Source of the DNA: DATCRE01 sp964235605
GTDB taxonomy: Bacteria > Bacteroidota > Bacteroidia > Cytophagales > Cyclobacteriaceae
DNA: 56,903 nucleotides
Direction: 5' to 3'
Assembly: GCA_964235605.1 (NCBI GenBank)
Contig: CAXSCR010000024.1
Location: 1 to 56,903, forward strand
Position 1 is the first letter of the stretch; the number at the start of each line of letters is the position of its first letter. The notes beneath the pieces are model-generated. The model was not told the DNA's origin and ran no database searches. It saw only the letters and a program-made list of their open reading frames with translations. Positions 1-7,820 of the stretch are shown here, one piece after another. Made by a program: the position numbers and the translations under genes.

Positions 1-55
1 TAACGTGCCCCATTAACCCAACAGCTAGCAGCTAGAAGCTAGTAACTAGTAGCTC
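1..55 (+). repeat. 55-bp direct repeat, copy 1 (heptamer-based)
   Basis: This 55-base sequence recurs without a mismatch at 143-197. Its second half (from about 22) is a run of degenerate heptamers of the form AGCTAGN (AGCTAGC, AGCTAGA, AGCTAGT, AACTAGT). The same heptamer theme is found inside the mobile elements at 10866, 19959 and 55629. The 87 bases between the copies show no gene. Confidence 0.9.
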
Positions 56-142
56 TTAATTTCTACCAGCCGCCGGCCTAGTCTAAAAAAATATTAGCCA
101 ACGCAACAAAACAAATAAAACGTCACATCATAACAACACTAC

Positions 143-197
143 TAACGTGCCCCATTAACCCAACAGCTAGCAGCTAGAAGCTAGTAACTAGTAGCTC
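143..197 (+). repeat. 55-bp direct repeat, copy 2, overlapping the end of the FAD oxidoreductase gene
   Basis: Exact second copy of 1-55. It overlaps the 3' end of the minus-strand gene at 181-1779: the last residues (ATSY) and the TAG stop of that protein are written in repeat sequence. This suggests the repeat arrived or expanded after the gene was in place and replaced its original end. Confidence 0.9.
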
Positions 198-1779
198 CTT
201 TAGCTATGCTAGCAAACTGCTTCTTCATCCCAAATTTTAAGATCGATGTTGCGCAAAGTAAACCTGACGCCAAGGCGCCGCCGACTCCTACGGTTACAAT
301 ATCTTGACCTACAAGGTACAATCCCTTTATCTTACTTTTAGGCAATAGGCCTTTAAGACTAAAGCGTTCAGGGCTGTGTTCCAATCCATAGATTTCACCG
401 TGTTGATAATTTGTAAAATGGCGTGTGCTTAGTGGAGTTGATACTTCTGTACAAACTACATGACCTTTTATTTGAGGAAATAATTCATAGAGTTTGGCGA
501 GCATCTTGTCTTTAAATTCCGTTTTTATACTTTCATAAGATTCACCGCGCTTCATCCATGAATTGTTTTCAAACTCTTTAAACCATTCATAGTTTGCAGG
601 ACCAATGGCTTGCATGGTTGCCTGCGATGGATTCTTTATTCTCCAGGCTGAGTCTTTAGCTGAAGGAAAGGAAACGTAAGCAAAAGTTATTGGTGATTTA
701 GAATACGTTAGATGTCGTTCTAATATGGTATCAAAATCATAATTATCATAATACCAAACATTGTTACGTGGTAATTCAAGCTCTTCATCAGAGCGATCTA
801 GGCCAATGTATAAGCAAAGGTGGCAGGTAGATGGTTTCGCTTTACAAAGTTCAGTAGCGGATTTATAATGCAGCTTTTTTGATATGAGTTTTGAAAATGT
901 ATTCTGAGCGCCAGCATTACTAATAACATTCAGACACGGAATAAAAATACCATTAACATTTACACCGCTAACCTTTCCATTATTAATTACAATTTCGCTA
1001 ACCTCTGCCTTTATCCGTACTTCTCCTGAATTTTTATAAAGTGTATTTATTAAGCCCTTATAAATTTGGTCGGCCCCTCCTACCGGATAATACCCACCCT
1101 CAATAAAGTGATTTACAATTACAGCATGTGCTGCAAAGCTGCTTTGCTTTGGGGGTAATCCATAGTTACCACATTGTGAACAAAGCAAACTAATAAGTTT
1201 TTCATTTTTGGTTATGCCTCGTAATACCTGGTATGTTGTTTTATTCGAATACCTATTGAATAAGAATTTAAAAATACGACCTAAAGTCCATTGTAATAAT
1301 AGCGGAAAAGATTTTTGAAGAAAAAATAATGCACTGTAAATAGAAGCTTTTTGTATGAATTTAAAATATACATCGATCTCTTTTTTATTTAGTGGAAACC
1401 GCGCATATAGTTGTTCGCATAACTTTTCTTTTCCAGCTTCAAATGAAAATTTATCCTGACCTATTATAACTTCATCATAAACACTTCCCATGAACTCCCA
1501 TTTTAGCTGGTCATCGGTTAGATAGTTAAAAATTTTACGGAGAAATGAAGAATCGTTATCCATGTTGCCAACATAGTGGACGCCAACATCCCATACAAAG
1601 CCATCTTTGCGTTTAAAAGTATGGCTGAAACCACCTGGTACATAATGGCGCTCAAGAACCAACACTTTCTTTCCTGCCTTGGCAAGAAACACTGCTGTAC
1701 TTAAACCGCCGATGCCCGATCCTATAATGATATAATCGAAATTATTGTAATTGTCAGTGGCAGAAAAACGTTGATACAT
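181..1779 (-). CDS. FAD-dependent phytoene desaturase / retinol saturase-like oxidoreductase
   Basis: A 532-residue flavoprotein of the CrtI/CrtISO/RetSat superfamily. Residues 16-45 form the dinucleotide-binding fold (G20-x-G22-x-x-G25, with E43 as the ribose-binding acid), followed by the family sequence VPGGFSHTF near 48-56. The C-terminal part carries a second FAD-contact region (LYLVGQDIVTVGVGGALASG) typical of carotenoid desaturases and all-trans-retinol reductases. Length is normal for the family. The substrate cannot be read from the sequence: a polyene or other isoprenoid is likely, and no carotenoid cluster is nearby. The last four residues and stop lie in the 55-bp repeat at 143-197, so the natural C-terminus has been rewritten. 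Confidence 0.85.
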   Translation of the reverse strand: MYQRFSATDNYNNFDYIIIGSGIGGLSTAVFLAKAGKKVLVLERHYVPGGFSHTFKRKDGFVWDVGVHYVGNMDNDSSFLRKIFNYLTDDQLKWEFMGSVYDEVIIGQDKFSFEAGKEKLCEQLYARFPLNKKEIDVYFKFIQKASIYSALFFLQKSFPLLLQWTLGRIFKFLFNRYSNKTTYQVLRGITKNEKLISLLCSQCGNYGLPPKQSSFAAHAVIVNHFIEGGYYPVGGADQIYKGLINTLYKNSGEVRIKAEVSEIVINNGKVSGVNVNGIFIPCLNVISNAGAQNTFSKLISKKLHYKSATELCKAKPSTCHLCLYIGLDRSDEELELPRNNVWYYDNYDFDTILERHLTYSKSPITFAYVSFPSAKDSAWRIKNPSQATMQAIGPANYEWFKEFENNSWMKRGESYESIKTEFKDKMLAKLYELFPQIKGHVVCTEVSTPLSTRHFTNYQHGEIYGLEHSPERFSLKGLLPKSKIKGLYLVGQDIVTVGVGGALASGLLCATSILKFGMKKQFASIAKGATSY

Positions 1780-1915
1780 GAGGTAAGTTTAAATCCAAAC
1801 AATGACCCCAACCTATTGTTTGGCTTTCAAGTGAAATTGTTTCATGAAAAATAAAGAAACTTTAAGTCTATGCCTTTTTTAGGAGAATTAATTTTAAAGA
1901 TAATTATGGTAGGTG

Positions 1916-1923
1916 TAGCTTTG
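1916..1923 (+). promoter_or_regulatory. Candidate Bacteroidota -7 promoter box
   Basis: TAGCTTTG matches the Bacteroidota consensus TAnnTTTG. It ends 14 nt before the TTG at 1938 and 35 nt before the ATG at 1959; the spacing seen for other genes in this window favours the TTG start. No convincing -33 TTTG is visible. Confidence 0.5.
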
Positions 1924-1937
1924 CGCTTAGCAAATAA

Positions 1938-2303
1938 TTGACGCTTGAACAGATTTCTATGAGAAAAGAACTTGCCAAAGAAGAAGGAATCAGAAAAAAA
2001 TTCAGCGCTATGTTTTTGAGGCTCGGAAAGAAGAAAAATTACAAAGGTTATAGTGAGGATACCATTCTATTATCATCTGTTAGAGATGTTGAAGCTAACA
2101 AACAAGTTACTGATCACTTATGGTTTAGCTACACCAAAGGCTTTGAAAAGATTGAACTTACACCTGGTGTTCAGATCGAGTTTGAAGCGCGGGTAAAGGA
2201 ATATACAAAAGGGTATGTTAACAAATCACACGGCGTTAACAACAGCAGTACGGATTACAAGCTTAGTCATCCTACAAAAATAAAATTAATTAAAAAGGTA
2301 TAA
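1938..2303 (+). CDS. Conserved small hypothetical protein (121 aa)
   Basis: A basic, lysine-rich soluble protein with no signal peptide or membrane segment. It starts with a short helix (MTLEQISMRKELAKEEG), followed by an alternating-strand region (DTILLSSVRDVEANKQVTDH, then HLWFSYTKGFEKIELTPG) that could be a small OB-like beta barrel; it ends with SHPTKIKLIKKV. I recall similar unnamed proteins but no function. The TTG start directly follows an in-frame TAA, so nothing can precede it; the alternative is ATG at 1959 (114 aa). It ends 3 bases before the stop of the convergent ypfJ gene. Confidence 0.65.
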   Translation: MTLEQISMRKELAKEEGIRKKFSAMFLRLGKKKNYKGYSEDTILLSSVRDVEANKQVTDHLWFSYTKGFEKIELTPGVQIEFEARVKEYTKGYVNKSHGVNNSSTDYKLSHPTKIKLIKKV

Positions 2304-2306
2304 GCG

Positions 2307-3158
2307 CTATTCTAATTGCGTAAAAGTATCGCCCTGGTTTATATCGCCAGTAGTAAAACCTTTTTTGAACCAATACATGCGTTGCTCAGAGGTACCATGC
2401 GTAAATGCATCTGGCACTACATGGCCTTGCGATTGTTTTTGTAAATTATCGTCGCCTATTGCGTTAGCTGCTTGAAGTGCTTCTTCTATATCACCTTCCT
2501 CTAATAGATCATAATTTAAATCCTTTACATGATGAGCCCAAACACCGGCTAAAAAATCGGCTTGTAGTTCAAGTTTTACTGACAACGCATTCATTTCTTT
2601 TTCACTTAATTGGCCTCTTTCTTTATCGACTCTATCTGTAATTCCTAAAAGATGCTGAACATGGTGACCCACTTCATGCGCTATTACATAAGCCATAGCA
2701 AAATCGCCTGGCGCGCCGAAACGTGTTTGTAGCTGGTCATAAAAACTAAGATCAATATAAACTTTTTGATCTGCCGGACAATAAAATGGTCCTACCGCTG
2801 AACTAGCATAACCACAACCAGACTGGCTTTGGTTAGTGAAGAGCACAAGCTTTGGATCGATATATTCTTTACCCTCTTCAGCAAAGATTTTATGCCAAAC
2901 ATCTTCTGTAAGCTTAAGTACAACGGAAACAAACTCTGCTTTTGCATCCTCTTCTTTGGTAGTAGGTAGTTGCTGCTGTTCGTAGGCAGGTGTACTACCA
3001 CCGCCATTCAACATATCCATCGGATTTTTTCCAGTTAGGAAACTGATTAACAGTATCACAATAATTCCGCCTACACCTCCACCAACAGCCATACCTCCAC
3101 CACTCATTCCCCTCCTATCATCTACATTTCCACTTTGTTTTCTTCCAACCCACCGCAT
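2307..3158 (-). CDS. ypfJ: YpfJ-family neutral zinc metallopeptidase
   Basis: A 283-residue membrane-anchored putative metallopeptidase (PF04228). A glycine-rich N-terminus with MRWxGR leads to one membrane segment at about 28-43. The zinc site is HEVGH at 161-165, and the downstream helix ELQADFLAGVWAHH (about 197-210) supplies the third ligand. Family features MRWVGR, CGYASSAVGPFYCP and the C-terminal HGTSEQRMYWFKKGF are all present. The biological substrate of the family is unknown. It is the last gene of a minus-strand run and starts 21 bases after the LEA-like gene. Confidence 0.93.
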   Translation of the reverse strand: MRWVGRKQSGNVDDRRGMSGGGMAVGGGVGGIIVILLISFLTGKNPMDMLNGGGSTPAYEQQQLPTTKEEDAKAEFVSVVLKLTEDVWHKIFAEEGKEYIDPKLVLFTNQSQSGCGYASSAVGPFYCPADQKVYIDLSFYDQLQTRFGAPGDFAMAYVIAHEVGHHVQHLLGITDRVDKERGQLSEKEMNALSVKLELQADFLAGVWAHHVKDLNYDLLEEGDIEEALQAANAIGDDNLQKQSQGHVVPDAFTHGTSEQRMYWFKKGFTTGDINQGDTFTQLE

Positions 3159-3179
3159 AGTATACTTTGTAATAGTGAT

Positions 3180-4076
3180 TTATAATTGGTCTTTTACTTT
3201 TTTTAGCTCATCCAGTGTTCCTGAAATGCGCATGGCAATGTTACTGTTTTGAAGAAGCTTGTTATCGGTATCTAACTTACCACTAAATTTAATTACAAAT
3301 TTTGTATCCTTCTTATCAAATAAAGTTTTCCAAAGCAATTTACTGAATTTCGCGGTTTTAATAACAAGATGCATAGGAACTGCTGCGTTTCCTTTTGCGG
3401 GTATCTCTATGTAATTTTCAAATATACCTTCCATCTCTAAATCATTATCTATGGAAACACTGTATTTTCCGTTTTTTAGCTTTAACGGAAAGACATTCTT
3501 ATTATCTATAACAAGGGCCATGTCTAAGCTCGATTCCTTGAAACCCAACTTATCTATGTCAATTTGCTCAGGTTTACCAGTAGGTATCCTAAAGGCCGGA
3601 AGCCGTCTGGTAATATTCATTTTAAACTTTCTTTGACCTGCAATGGGTACATCTACTTCAAAGCTGGATTTCATAGTGTAGTCAGCACTATCCTGATTCT
3701 CTTTCTCAAATTTATCTAACACCTGTTTTAACGGTCCTGCCAATATTTCCATTGGTACCTCTATAGTTTCTTCAGATGATGAACCTATCTTAATGGGTTT
3801 AGAATAAGAACTCTGAACTACCTTAACAGAGTCAATATACACCTCATATGCTAGCTTATTAGTTGTAATCTCTAATGGAAGCGGATTTTTTAAAATTATT
3901 TGTGTGCTGAGTTTAATACGATCATCGCCAATGTCATATATGTTGACTGCTGTTACATCAACTTCGGGACTCACTTGTGAAACACCCTTTTTAAGGGAGG
4001 AAGAAGGCCAGAACCACCAAACTAGTATGACTATTATTAATAGTAGAAGAATAATTATCCATGCAGACCTTTTCAT
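3180..4076 (-). CDS. LEA type 2-like membrane-anchored protein
   Basis: A 298-residue protein with an N-terminal signal anchor (about 5-23, ending WWFWPSSS) and two successive beta-sandwich units (about 38-150 and 160-290). Each has the LEA_2 / WHy character: a strand rich in hydrophobic residues, the phrase LKNPLPLEITTNKLAYEVYID, and later LVIDNKNVFPLKLKNGKYSVSID. LEA14-type domains are linked to desiccation and stress tolerance in plants and bacteria. The second phrase is an evident repeat of the first, so the protein is probably an internal duplication. It probably faces the periplasm. Position between a stress-type SDR and YpfJ supports an envelope-stress role, by inference. Confidence 0.6.
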   Translation of the reverse strand: MKRSAWIIILLLLIIVILVWWFWPSSSLKKGVSQVSPEVDVTAVNIYDIGDDRIKLSTQIILKNPLPLEITTNKLAYEVYIDSVKVVQSSYSKPIKIGSSSEETIEVPMEILAGPLKQVLDKFEKENQDSADYTMKSSFEVDVPIAGQRKFKMNITRRLPAFRIPTGKPEQIDIDKLGFKESSLDMALVIDNKNVFPLKLKNGKYSVSIDNDLEMEGIFENYIEIPAKGNAAVPMHLVIKTAKFSKLLWKTLFDKKDTKFVIKFSGKLDTDNKLLQNSNIAMRISGTLDELKKVKDQL

Positions 4077-4177
4077 AAAGTAAATGGATAACTTAAAAAA
4101 TCATTCCAATACATAAATAAAACGCACCTACAGCATTTCTACCATAAGTGCGCCGTATTAAAGTAAAGTAATTTTAA

Positions 4178-5056
4178 TTAGGTATTTATAATTGATCCTC
4201 CATTTGGATGAAGAACTTGCCCAGTAATAAATCCACTTTCTTTGGAAGCTAAAAATACATAACATGGCGCGATTTCGACTGGCTGAGCTGGACGGCCCAT
4301 CGGTATATCCTTTCCAAAATTTGCCACCTTCTCGTCATCAAAAGATGCTGGAATAAGCGGCGTCCACACAGGGCCAGGAGCCACAGCATTTACCCGAATT
4401 CCCTTTTCAGAAAGTGATTGGGATAAACTCCGCGTAAAGGCAACAATAGCACCTTTTGTTGAAGAATAATCCATTAAGGTTTGGTTCCCTTTATATGCCG
4501 TAACTGAAGCTGTGTTAATAATAGTGCTGCCTTCTTTTAAATGCTTTACCGCATGCTTTGCAATGAAGAAGTATGAAAATATATTGACCCGAAAAGTATA
4601 TTCCAATTGTTCCTCGGAAATATCTTCTATGCTATGTTGTTCATACTGAACAGCTGCATTGTTTACCACTATATCAAGATGACCGAATTTCTCCATTGTA
4701 TCATCAACTATTTTTTTACAGTGCTCAGCAATTGAAAGATCGGTAGGTATAAGCAATGCTTCCTGGCCGTACTTGCGTACAGCATTCGCAGTTTCTTCAG
4801 CATCTTGATGTTCGTTTAAATAGGCTATGGCAATATCGGCACCTTCTTTAGCGAACATAATAGCAACAGCTCGTCCAATGCCACTATCCCCTCCAGTTAT
4901 AAGCGCTACTTTTCCCTTTAACCTTCCATAACCGGGCTCATCATTATCATAAATGGGTTTAGGATCCATCTCTTGCTCAATACCAGGTTGTTGATCCTGA
5001 TGCTGAGGTTTTATTTCTTCTGGCATTTCCAGTGTACTCTCAATAACCTTGTTCAT
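4178..5056 (-). CDS. NAD(P)-dependent short-chain dehydrogenase (YhdF/YghA-like)
   Basis: A 292-residue SDR with the long N-terminal extension (about 45 residues, containing QPGIEQEMDPKP) typical of the general-stress SDR group (YghA, YhdF, GSP39). Cofactor motif TGGDSGIG at 54-61, NNAA at 132-135, and the catalytic S184, Y197 and K201 are all in place. The family reduces small aldehydes or ketones; the substrate is unknown. It follows the baeRF gene with a 19-base gap, suggesting cotranscription. The alternative name glucose-1-dehydrogenase is often given to this group but is not supported here by sequence. Confidence 0.9.
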   Translation of the reverse strand: MNKVIESTLEMPEEIKPQHQDQQPGIEQEMDPKPIYDNDEPGYGRLKGKVALITGGDSGIGRAVAIMFAKEGADIAIAYLNEHQDAEETANAVRKYGQEALLIPTDLSIAEHCKKIVDDTMEKFGHLDIVVNNAAVQYEQHSIEDISEEQLEYTFRVNIFSYFFIAKHAVKHLKEGSTIINTASVTAYKGNQTLMDYSSTKGAIVAFTRSLSQSLSEKGIRVNAVAPGPVWTPLIPASFDDEKVANFGKDIPMGRPAQPVEIAPCYVFLASKESGFITGQVLHPNGGSIINT

Positions 5057-5075
5057 AAATTTGGGTTTTTATTTT

Positions 5076-6533
5076 TTAATATCTCATAAGTGCTGCGAGC
5101 TTACTACCCTCAGGCATTTGTTCTTTATCGAGTATGTGTACTTCACCACCATTTAATATGACTTTCGCAATTGATTTATCAACTAAGCATTCGTCATCTT
5201 GTTGCTGTGATTGGTGAATAACCAATTCATTATTTTGCTCATCAAACGATCCCCATATATGTTCATTCATCTGAACAAACAAATGGGCAACTTTTGCATA
5301 GTATGCTGCTGGAATAACATCTGCGGGATTAGTAGATGTTAAAGTTGAAGCTGAATGATTTCCAAAACTAGCTAGCGCCTTTACTGTTCGCTCTTCAAAG
5401 TATGGCTTTATCTTTTCCATAGCTGCGCTATAGAGCAAATTAGTATCATCATTTACATGATTACCTGTTATTGCATCAGGCCAAATATTCTTGTACTTAC
5501 TTACTTCTTTATAAATTGGAATGAGATACTCTACACCAGCAAGAAGCAATGGCGCGTTTTCATTATGCAGAATTTCCTTCCAGATGGTAGTGTCAACTTC
5601 TTGAAGATATATACCAACATGCGTTTTTTCATCTGGCTTACCGCCGCCCATACCGTGGAAGTTTGCGCCACCTTCACCACCTCCGCCGGTACGCATTAAC
5701 TTCTCGTCATCCTTATTTTCGAAATGAACAACATCATCAACTCCCTCTGGCATTTCAGGACTTGTTATGTATTCCATACCAAAGGAATCGCCTTTAAATA
5801 GTTTAGCTTTCTTCTTACTTAATACCAGTAAAAAAAAATGTTGTTTACTAGCCATGATTGGTATTAAAGGACTAACGAAAAATGAACTATTAATAAATAC
5901 TTCTTCTGTCGGTAATACCGGCATATTACTATATTTAAAAAATCCATCAGCTATAAAAACTGCCAAGCCATTTGTAAGTTGATTCCAGAATTGTTGATTA
6001 GTTATTGAATCATAACCGGGTTTCAAAATTCGATCGATAGCTTCTTGCCCTATACCACGCGACTTCATTAAACTTTCTGATTTCTGAAGTAAGTTTTTAA
6101 ATGTGGTTATACTTACCTGATCATTTTCAGTATCAGACATCTGTTTATTGTCTATTGGAATATAGATAGATATACAGCATGCCGACGTGTAATTCGCTAA
6201 CGATGAAAAAACTTCTTTTGTTAATAGACTAGGGAGTTCTTCAATCTGAGTTTCTTCATAGGCTTCTGTATCTCCAAGAGTTTTATTTGGTGTGTTATCT
6301 CTTTTAATATGTTGAAATTCTCCTTTATCAACATTCCTATTAGGATGTCTAACCCTCACATTTGCTGCAATGTCTTCAACTCCATTTGTAACTCCTTCTA
6401 TATATTTATCCTCTAATGAAAAATTTTCTTCTATATGTTTTATGTCCACTTGTAGTTCTGATGCTTTAGCCTTTCCAGTCCCAGATGGCTTGCCTTTACG
6501 TGGATGAAATACACCTTCTCTATCTTTTGCCAT
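5076..6533 (-). CDS. baeRF-family (bacterial archaeo-eukaryotic release-factor-like) protein
   Basis: A 485-residue protein of the baeRF group (family 3/7 type). A basic, disordered tail of about 100 residues (FHPRKGKPSGTGKAK) precedes the conserved body: CCISIYIPI near 119, LPTEEVFINSSFFVSPLIPI near 205-225, FFLLVLSKKKAKLFKGD, then a glycine loop TGGGGEGGANFHGMGGGKPDEK that corresponds to the functional loop region of the eRF1-like core, and LLAGVEYLIPIYKE. The end SKLAALMRY is family-typical. These proteins are predicted ribosome-associated factors, often beside stress genes; none has a settled role. It heads the run baeRF-SDR-LEA-ypfJ. Confidence 0.75.
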   Translation of the reverse strand: MAKDREGVFHPRKGKPSGTGKAKASELQVDIKHIEENFSLEDKYIEGVTNGVEDIAANVRVRHPNRNVDKGEFQHIKRDNTPNKTLGDTEAYEETQIEELPSLLTKEVFSSLANYTSACCISIYIPIDNKQMSDTENDQVSITTFKNLLQKSESLMKSRGIGQEAIDRILKPGYDSITNQQFWNQLTNGLAVFIADGFFKYSNMPVLPTEEVFINSSFFVSPLIPIMASKQHFFLLVLSKKKAKLFKGDSFGMEYITSPEMPEGVDDVVHFENKDDEKLMRTGGGGEGGANFHGMGGGKPDEKTHVGIYLQEVDTTIWKEILHNENAPLLLAGVEYLIPIYKEVSKYKNIWPDAITGNHVNDDTNLLYSAAMEKIKPYFEERTVKALASFGNHSASTLTSTNPADVIPAAYYAKVAHLFVQMNEHIWGSFDEQNNELVIHQSQQQDDECLVDKSIAKVILNGGEVHILDKEQMPEGSKLAALMRY

Positions 6534-6826
6534 AATATTAGTTTTAAAATAAGTGATAAATCAAATAGGCCAACTGCAATTGAAATACCTCTATAGCAAT
6601 GGTTTTTATGGGGTTTTTTATCAGCGAAATCGATATGGAGTTTACCATAAGCATAGCCATTGTGGAAAGTGCTCTACTTGCTAACATTCGGCGAGTTTTG
6701 TTAACCATATAAAGTTGTACACTTTAACGGGAATTGATAAGGAGAATCTACTCAAACCCGTACAAAGGTCATCCAATGTGAAAAAGCAAATCAGCTCAAC
6801 TTCAATCTTTGGAAAAGCAACAACCG

Positions 6827-6973
6827 ATGCAACGCGGCAATAACATCAATTCAAAACAGAAGTCAACACAACACGAGTTAACGCGTGAAGGTAATACTAC
6901 CCATGGTGGTGGAGAGCGAAAATTTCCATCGTTAGCGATAAAAACAAAAAACGTCAGGCTTATCTTATACTGA
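6827..6973 (+). CDS. Possible small protein (48 aa), perhaps a broken gene
   Basis: An open frame ending with TGA inside the terminator hairpin. The reading is hydrophilic and low in nonsense-like residues (QKSTQHELTREGNTTHGGGE). The same frame stays open back to 6782, but the ATG at 6776 is followed at once by TGA, so the gene either starts at ATG 6827 or TTG 6809, or lost its start. A short frame from GTG 6778 ends after 21 codons. The terminator directly after it is the main reason to think something is transcribed here. No family recognised. Confidence 0.3.
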   Translation: MQRGNNINSKQKSTQHELTREGNTTHGGGERKFPSLAIKTKNVRLILY

Positions 6974-6982
6974 CGTTTTTTT
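6948..6982 (+). terminator. Rho-independent terminator
   Basis: Stem AAAACGTCAG / CTGACGTTTT (10 bp) with a 12-base loop, followed by a T run on the plus strand; A run on the other side means it could work in both directions. The upstream transcription unit is not clear. Confidence 0.8.
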
Positions 6983-7068
6983 ATCGTTTTATATGTATTC
7001 TACTATGCCAAGTTACCCGGATACTACTTTTAAATTTTCTATTATGGGCAGGTTCGCCTAGCGCCTGC

Positions 7069-7215
7069 TCATAATAAGAAACTCAGGCCGCAGCTTTTTA
7101 AAACTTCAGAAACTAAAATTAATAATACCGTTGTTATTGATGGGTGCGGATGAACACACTCAGCAAGCTCCTCAATGCCTTCATCCATACTAATGAGTAA
7201 TGCCGGCCTGTATCG
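7069..7215 (-). pseudogene. Relic resembling the C-terminus of a dihydrolipoamide-dehydrogenase-type flavoprotein
   Basis: Minus-strand reading ALLISMDEGIEELAECVHPH followed by PSITT resembles the C-terminal dimerisation region of Lpd-like enzymes, where an acidic helix is followed by HPHP or HAHPT, HxxHP being catalytic. The frame then runs into unrelated hydrophobic sequence and a stop at 7069. No flavoprotein domain is found upstream. Short match, so only a tentative relic. Confidence 0.3.
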
Positions 7216-7276
7216 CACTTGATGCATAGTAAGGAATTTTAATAATGTTTAGATTTTTTAACTGCTTATTAGCATC

Positions 7277-7620
7277 CTAACCGGGTTCTGACATTTGAAG
7301 ACGCGCTATATAAGAAGAGAACGCAACTCCCATACTTACATTACTTTTCAGGTATTCATCAACCCATCCATTATAAAAAAGATCAAATTGTAATATGATG
7401 CGCTGGTTTTATATGATTCGAAAAAGCCGGTATTAGCAACGTTTTACTTGCCACAGTCACCTAGTTTCTTCTTTCAAGGGCCACTGCCGGTATTAAAAAT
7501 GCTTTGTTTCCATAAGCATATACAATTATAATTCACTAGAAGACCCAGGTGTCAAACACATTATTATCAGCAACATACAACTTAACCTCTTGTGTAAGTT
7601 TCGTGCATACAATGGTTAAA
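7277..7620 (-). pseudogene. Possible remnant of an outer-membrane beta-barrel protein
   Basis: Minus-strand frame at 7277-7408 reads RIILQFDLFYNGWVDEYL and ends SMGVAFSSYIARLQMSEPG-stop, with the alternating aromatic pattern of beta-barrel strands. Upstream pieces in other frames (KLYVADNNVFDTWVF, then YAYGNKAFLIPAVALE) look like further fragments separated by stops and frameshifts. Judged a decayed gene; the family is not identified. Confidence 0.3.
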
Positions 7621-7639
7621 TATTAGGAAGTATCTAACC

Positions 7640-7647
7640 TACTTTTG
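7640..7647 (+). promoter_or_regulatory. Candidate -7 promoter box for the small lipoprotein
   Basis: TACTTTTG fits TAnnTTTG and ends 18 nt before the ATG at 7666, the same spacing as for miaB and ybiT. Confidence 0.5.
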
Positions 7648-7665
7648 AATTATAAATTAAACGTT

Positions 7666-7746
7666 ATGTCTACCAAATATTTAGTTCGCTTTACAATTGC
7701 CGGCCTAGTTACGCTAGCTTTGTTTTTAGCATCCTGCAATCTATAG
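7666..7746 (+). CDS. Tiny lipoprotein (26 aa)
   Basis: Reads MSTKYLVRFTIAGLVTLALF then LASCNL and stop. It is almost only a lipoprotein signal peptide: K4/R8, a hydrophobic core of about 13 residues and a perfect lipobox LASC, leaving just C-N-L as mature peptide. Entericidin-like microlipoproteins are known precedents, but they are longer. A promoter box 18 nt before the ATG and a hairpin just after the stop support it as a gene. Membrane localisation is inferred; no function can be given. Confidence 0.55.
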   Translation: MSTKYLVRFTIAGLVTLALFLASCNL

Positions 7747-7763
7747 TCATGTTGGAATTGTTG

Positions 7764-7782
7764 GGCAGAATTTTATTCTGCC
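7764..7782 (+). terminator. Hairpin after the tiny lipoprotein gene
   Basis: Perfect stem GGCAGAAT / ATTCTGCC with a TTT loop, 17 bases after the stop codon at 7746. There is no long T run, so termination is possible but unproven. Confidence 0.4.
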
Positions 7783-7807
7783 TCACTGCTAATCTGTGAC
7801 TACACCT

Positions 7808-7815
7808 TATCTTTG
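7808..7815 (+). promoter_or_regulatory. Candidate -7 box for the PAP2 gene; possible leaderless mRNA
   Basis: TATCTTTG matches TAnnTTTG and ends only 5 nt before the ATG at 7821. If transcription starts 5-7 nt downstream of the box, the mRNA would begin at or next to the start codon. Confidence 0.5.
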
Positions 7816-7820
7816 CCCAC

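Larger units (their letters stand above)
6534..7820. other. Gene-poor, apparently decayed region
   Basis: Nearly 1.3 kb without a full-length gene. It holds a strong terminator (6948-6982), a possible small gene before it, two minus-strand stretches that read like remnants of larger genes (7069-7215 and 7277-7620), a hairpin TTATGGGCAGG/CCTGCTCATAA at about 7043-7073, a 26-residue lipoprotein gene and the promoter of the PAP2 gene. Confidence 0.6.

Noticed and set aside
7043..7073. Hairpin TTATGGGCAGG / CCTGCTCATAA as tRNA or riboswitch
   Set aside because: No cloverleaf or aptamer motif surrounds it, and no downstream gene uses it as a leader. Left as an unexplained hairpin.
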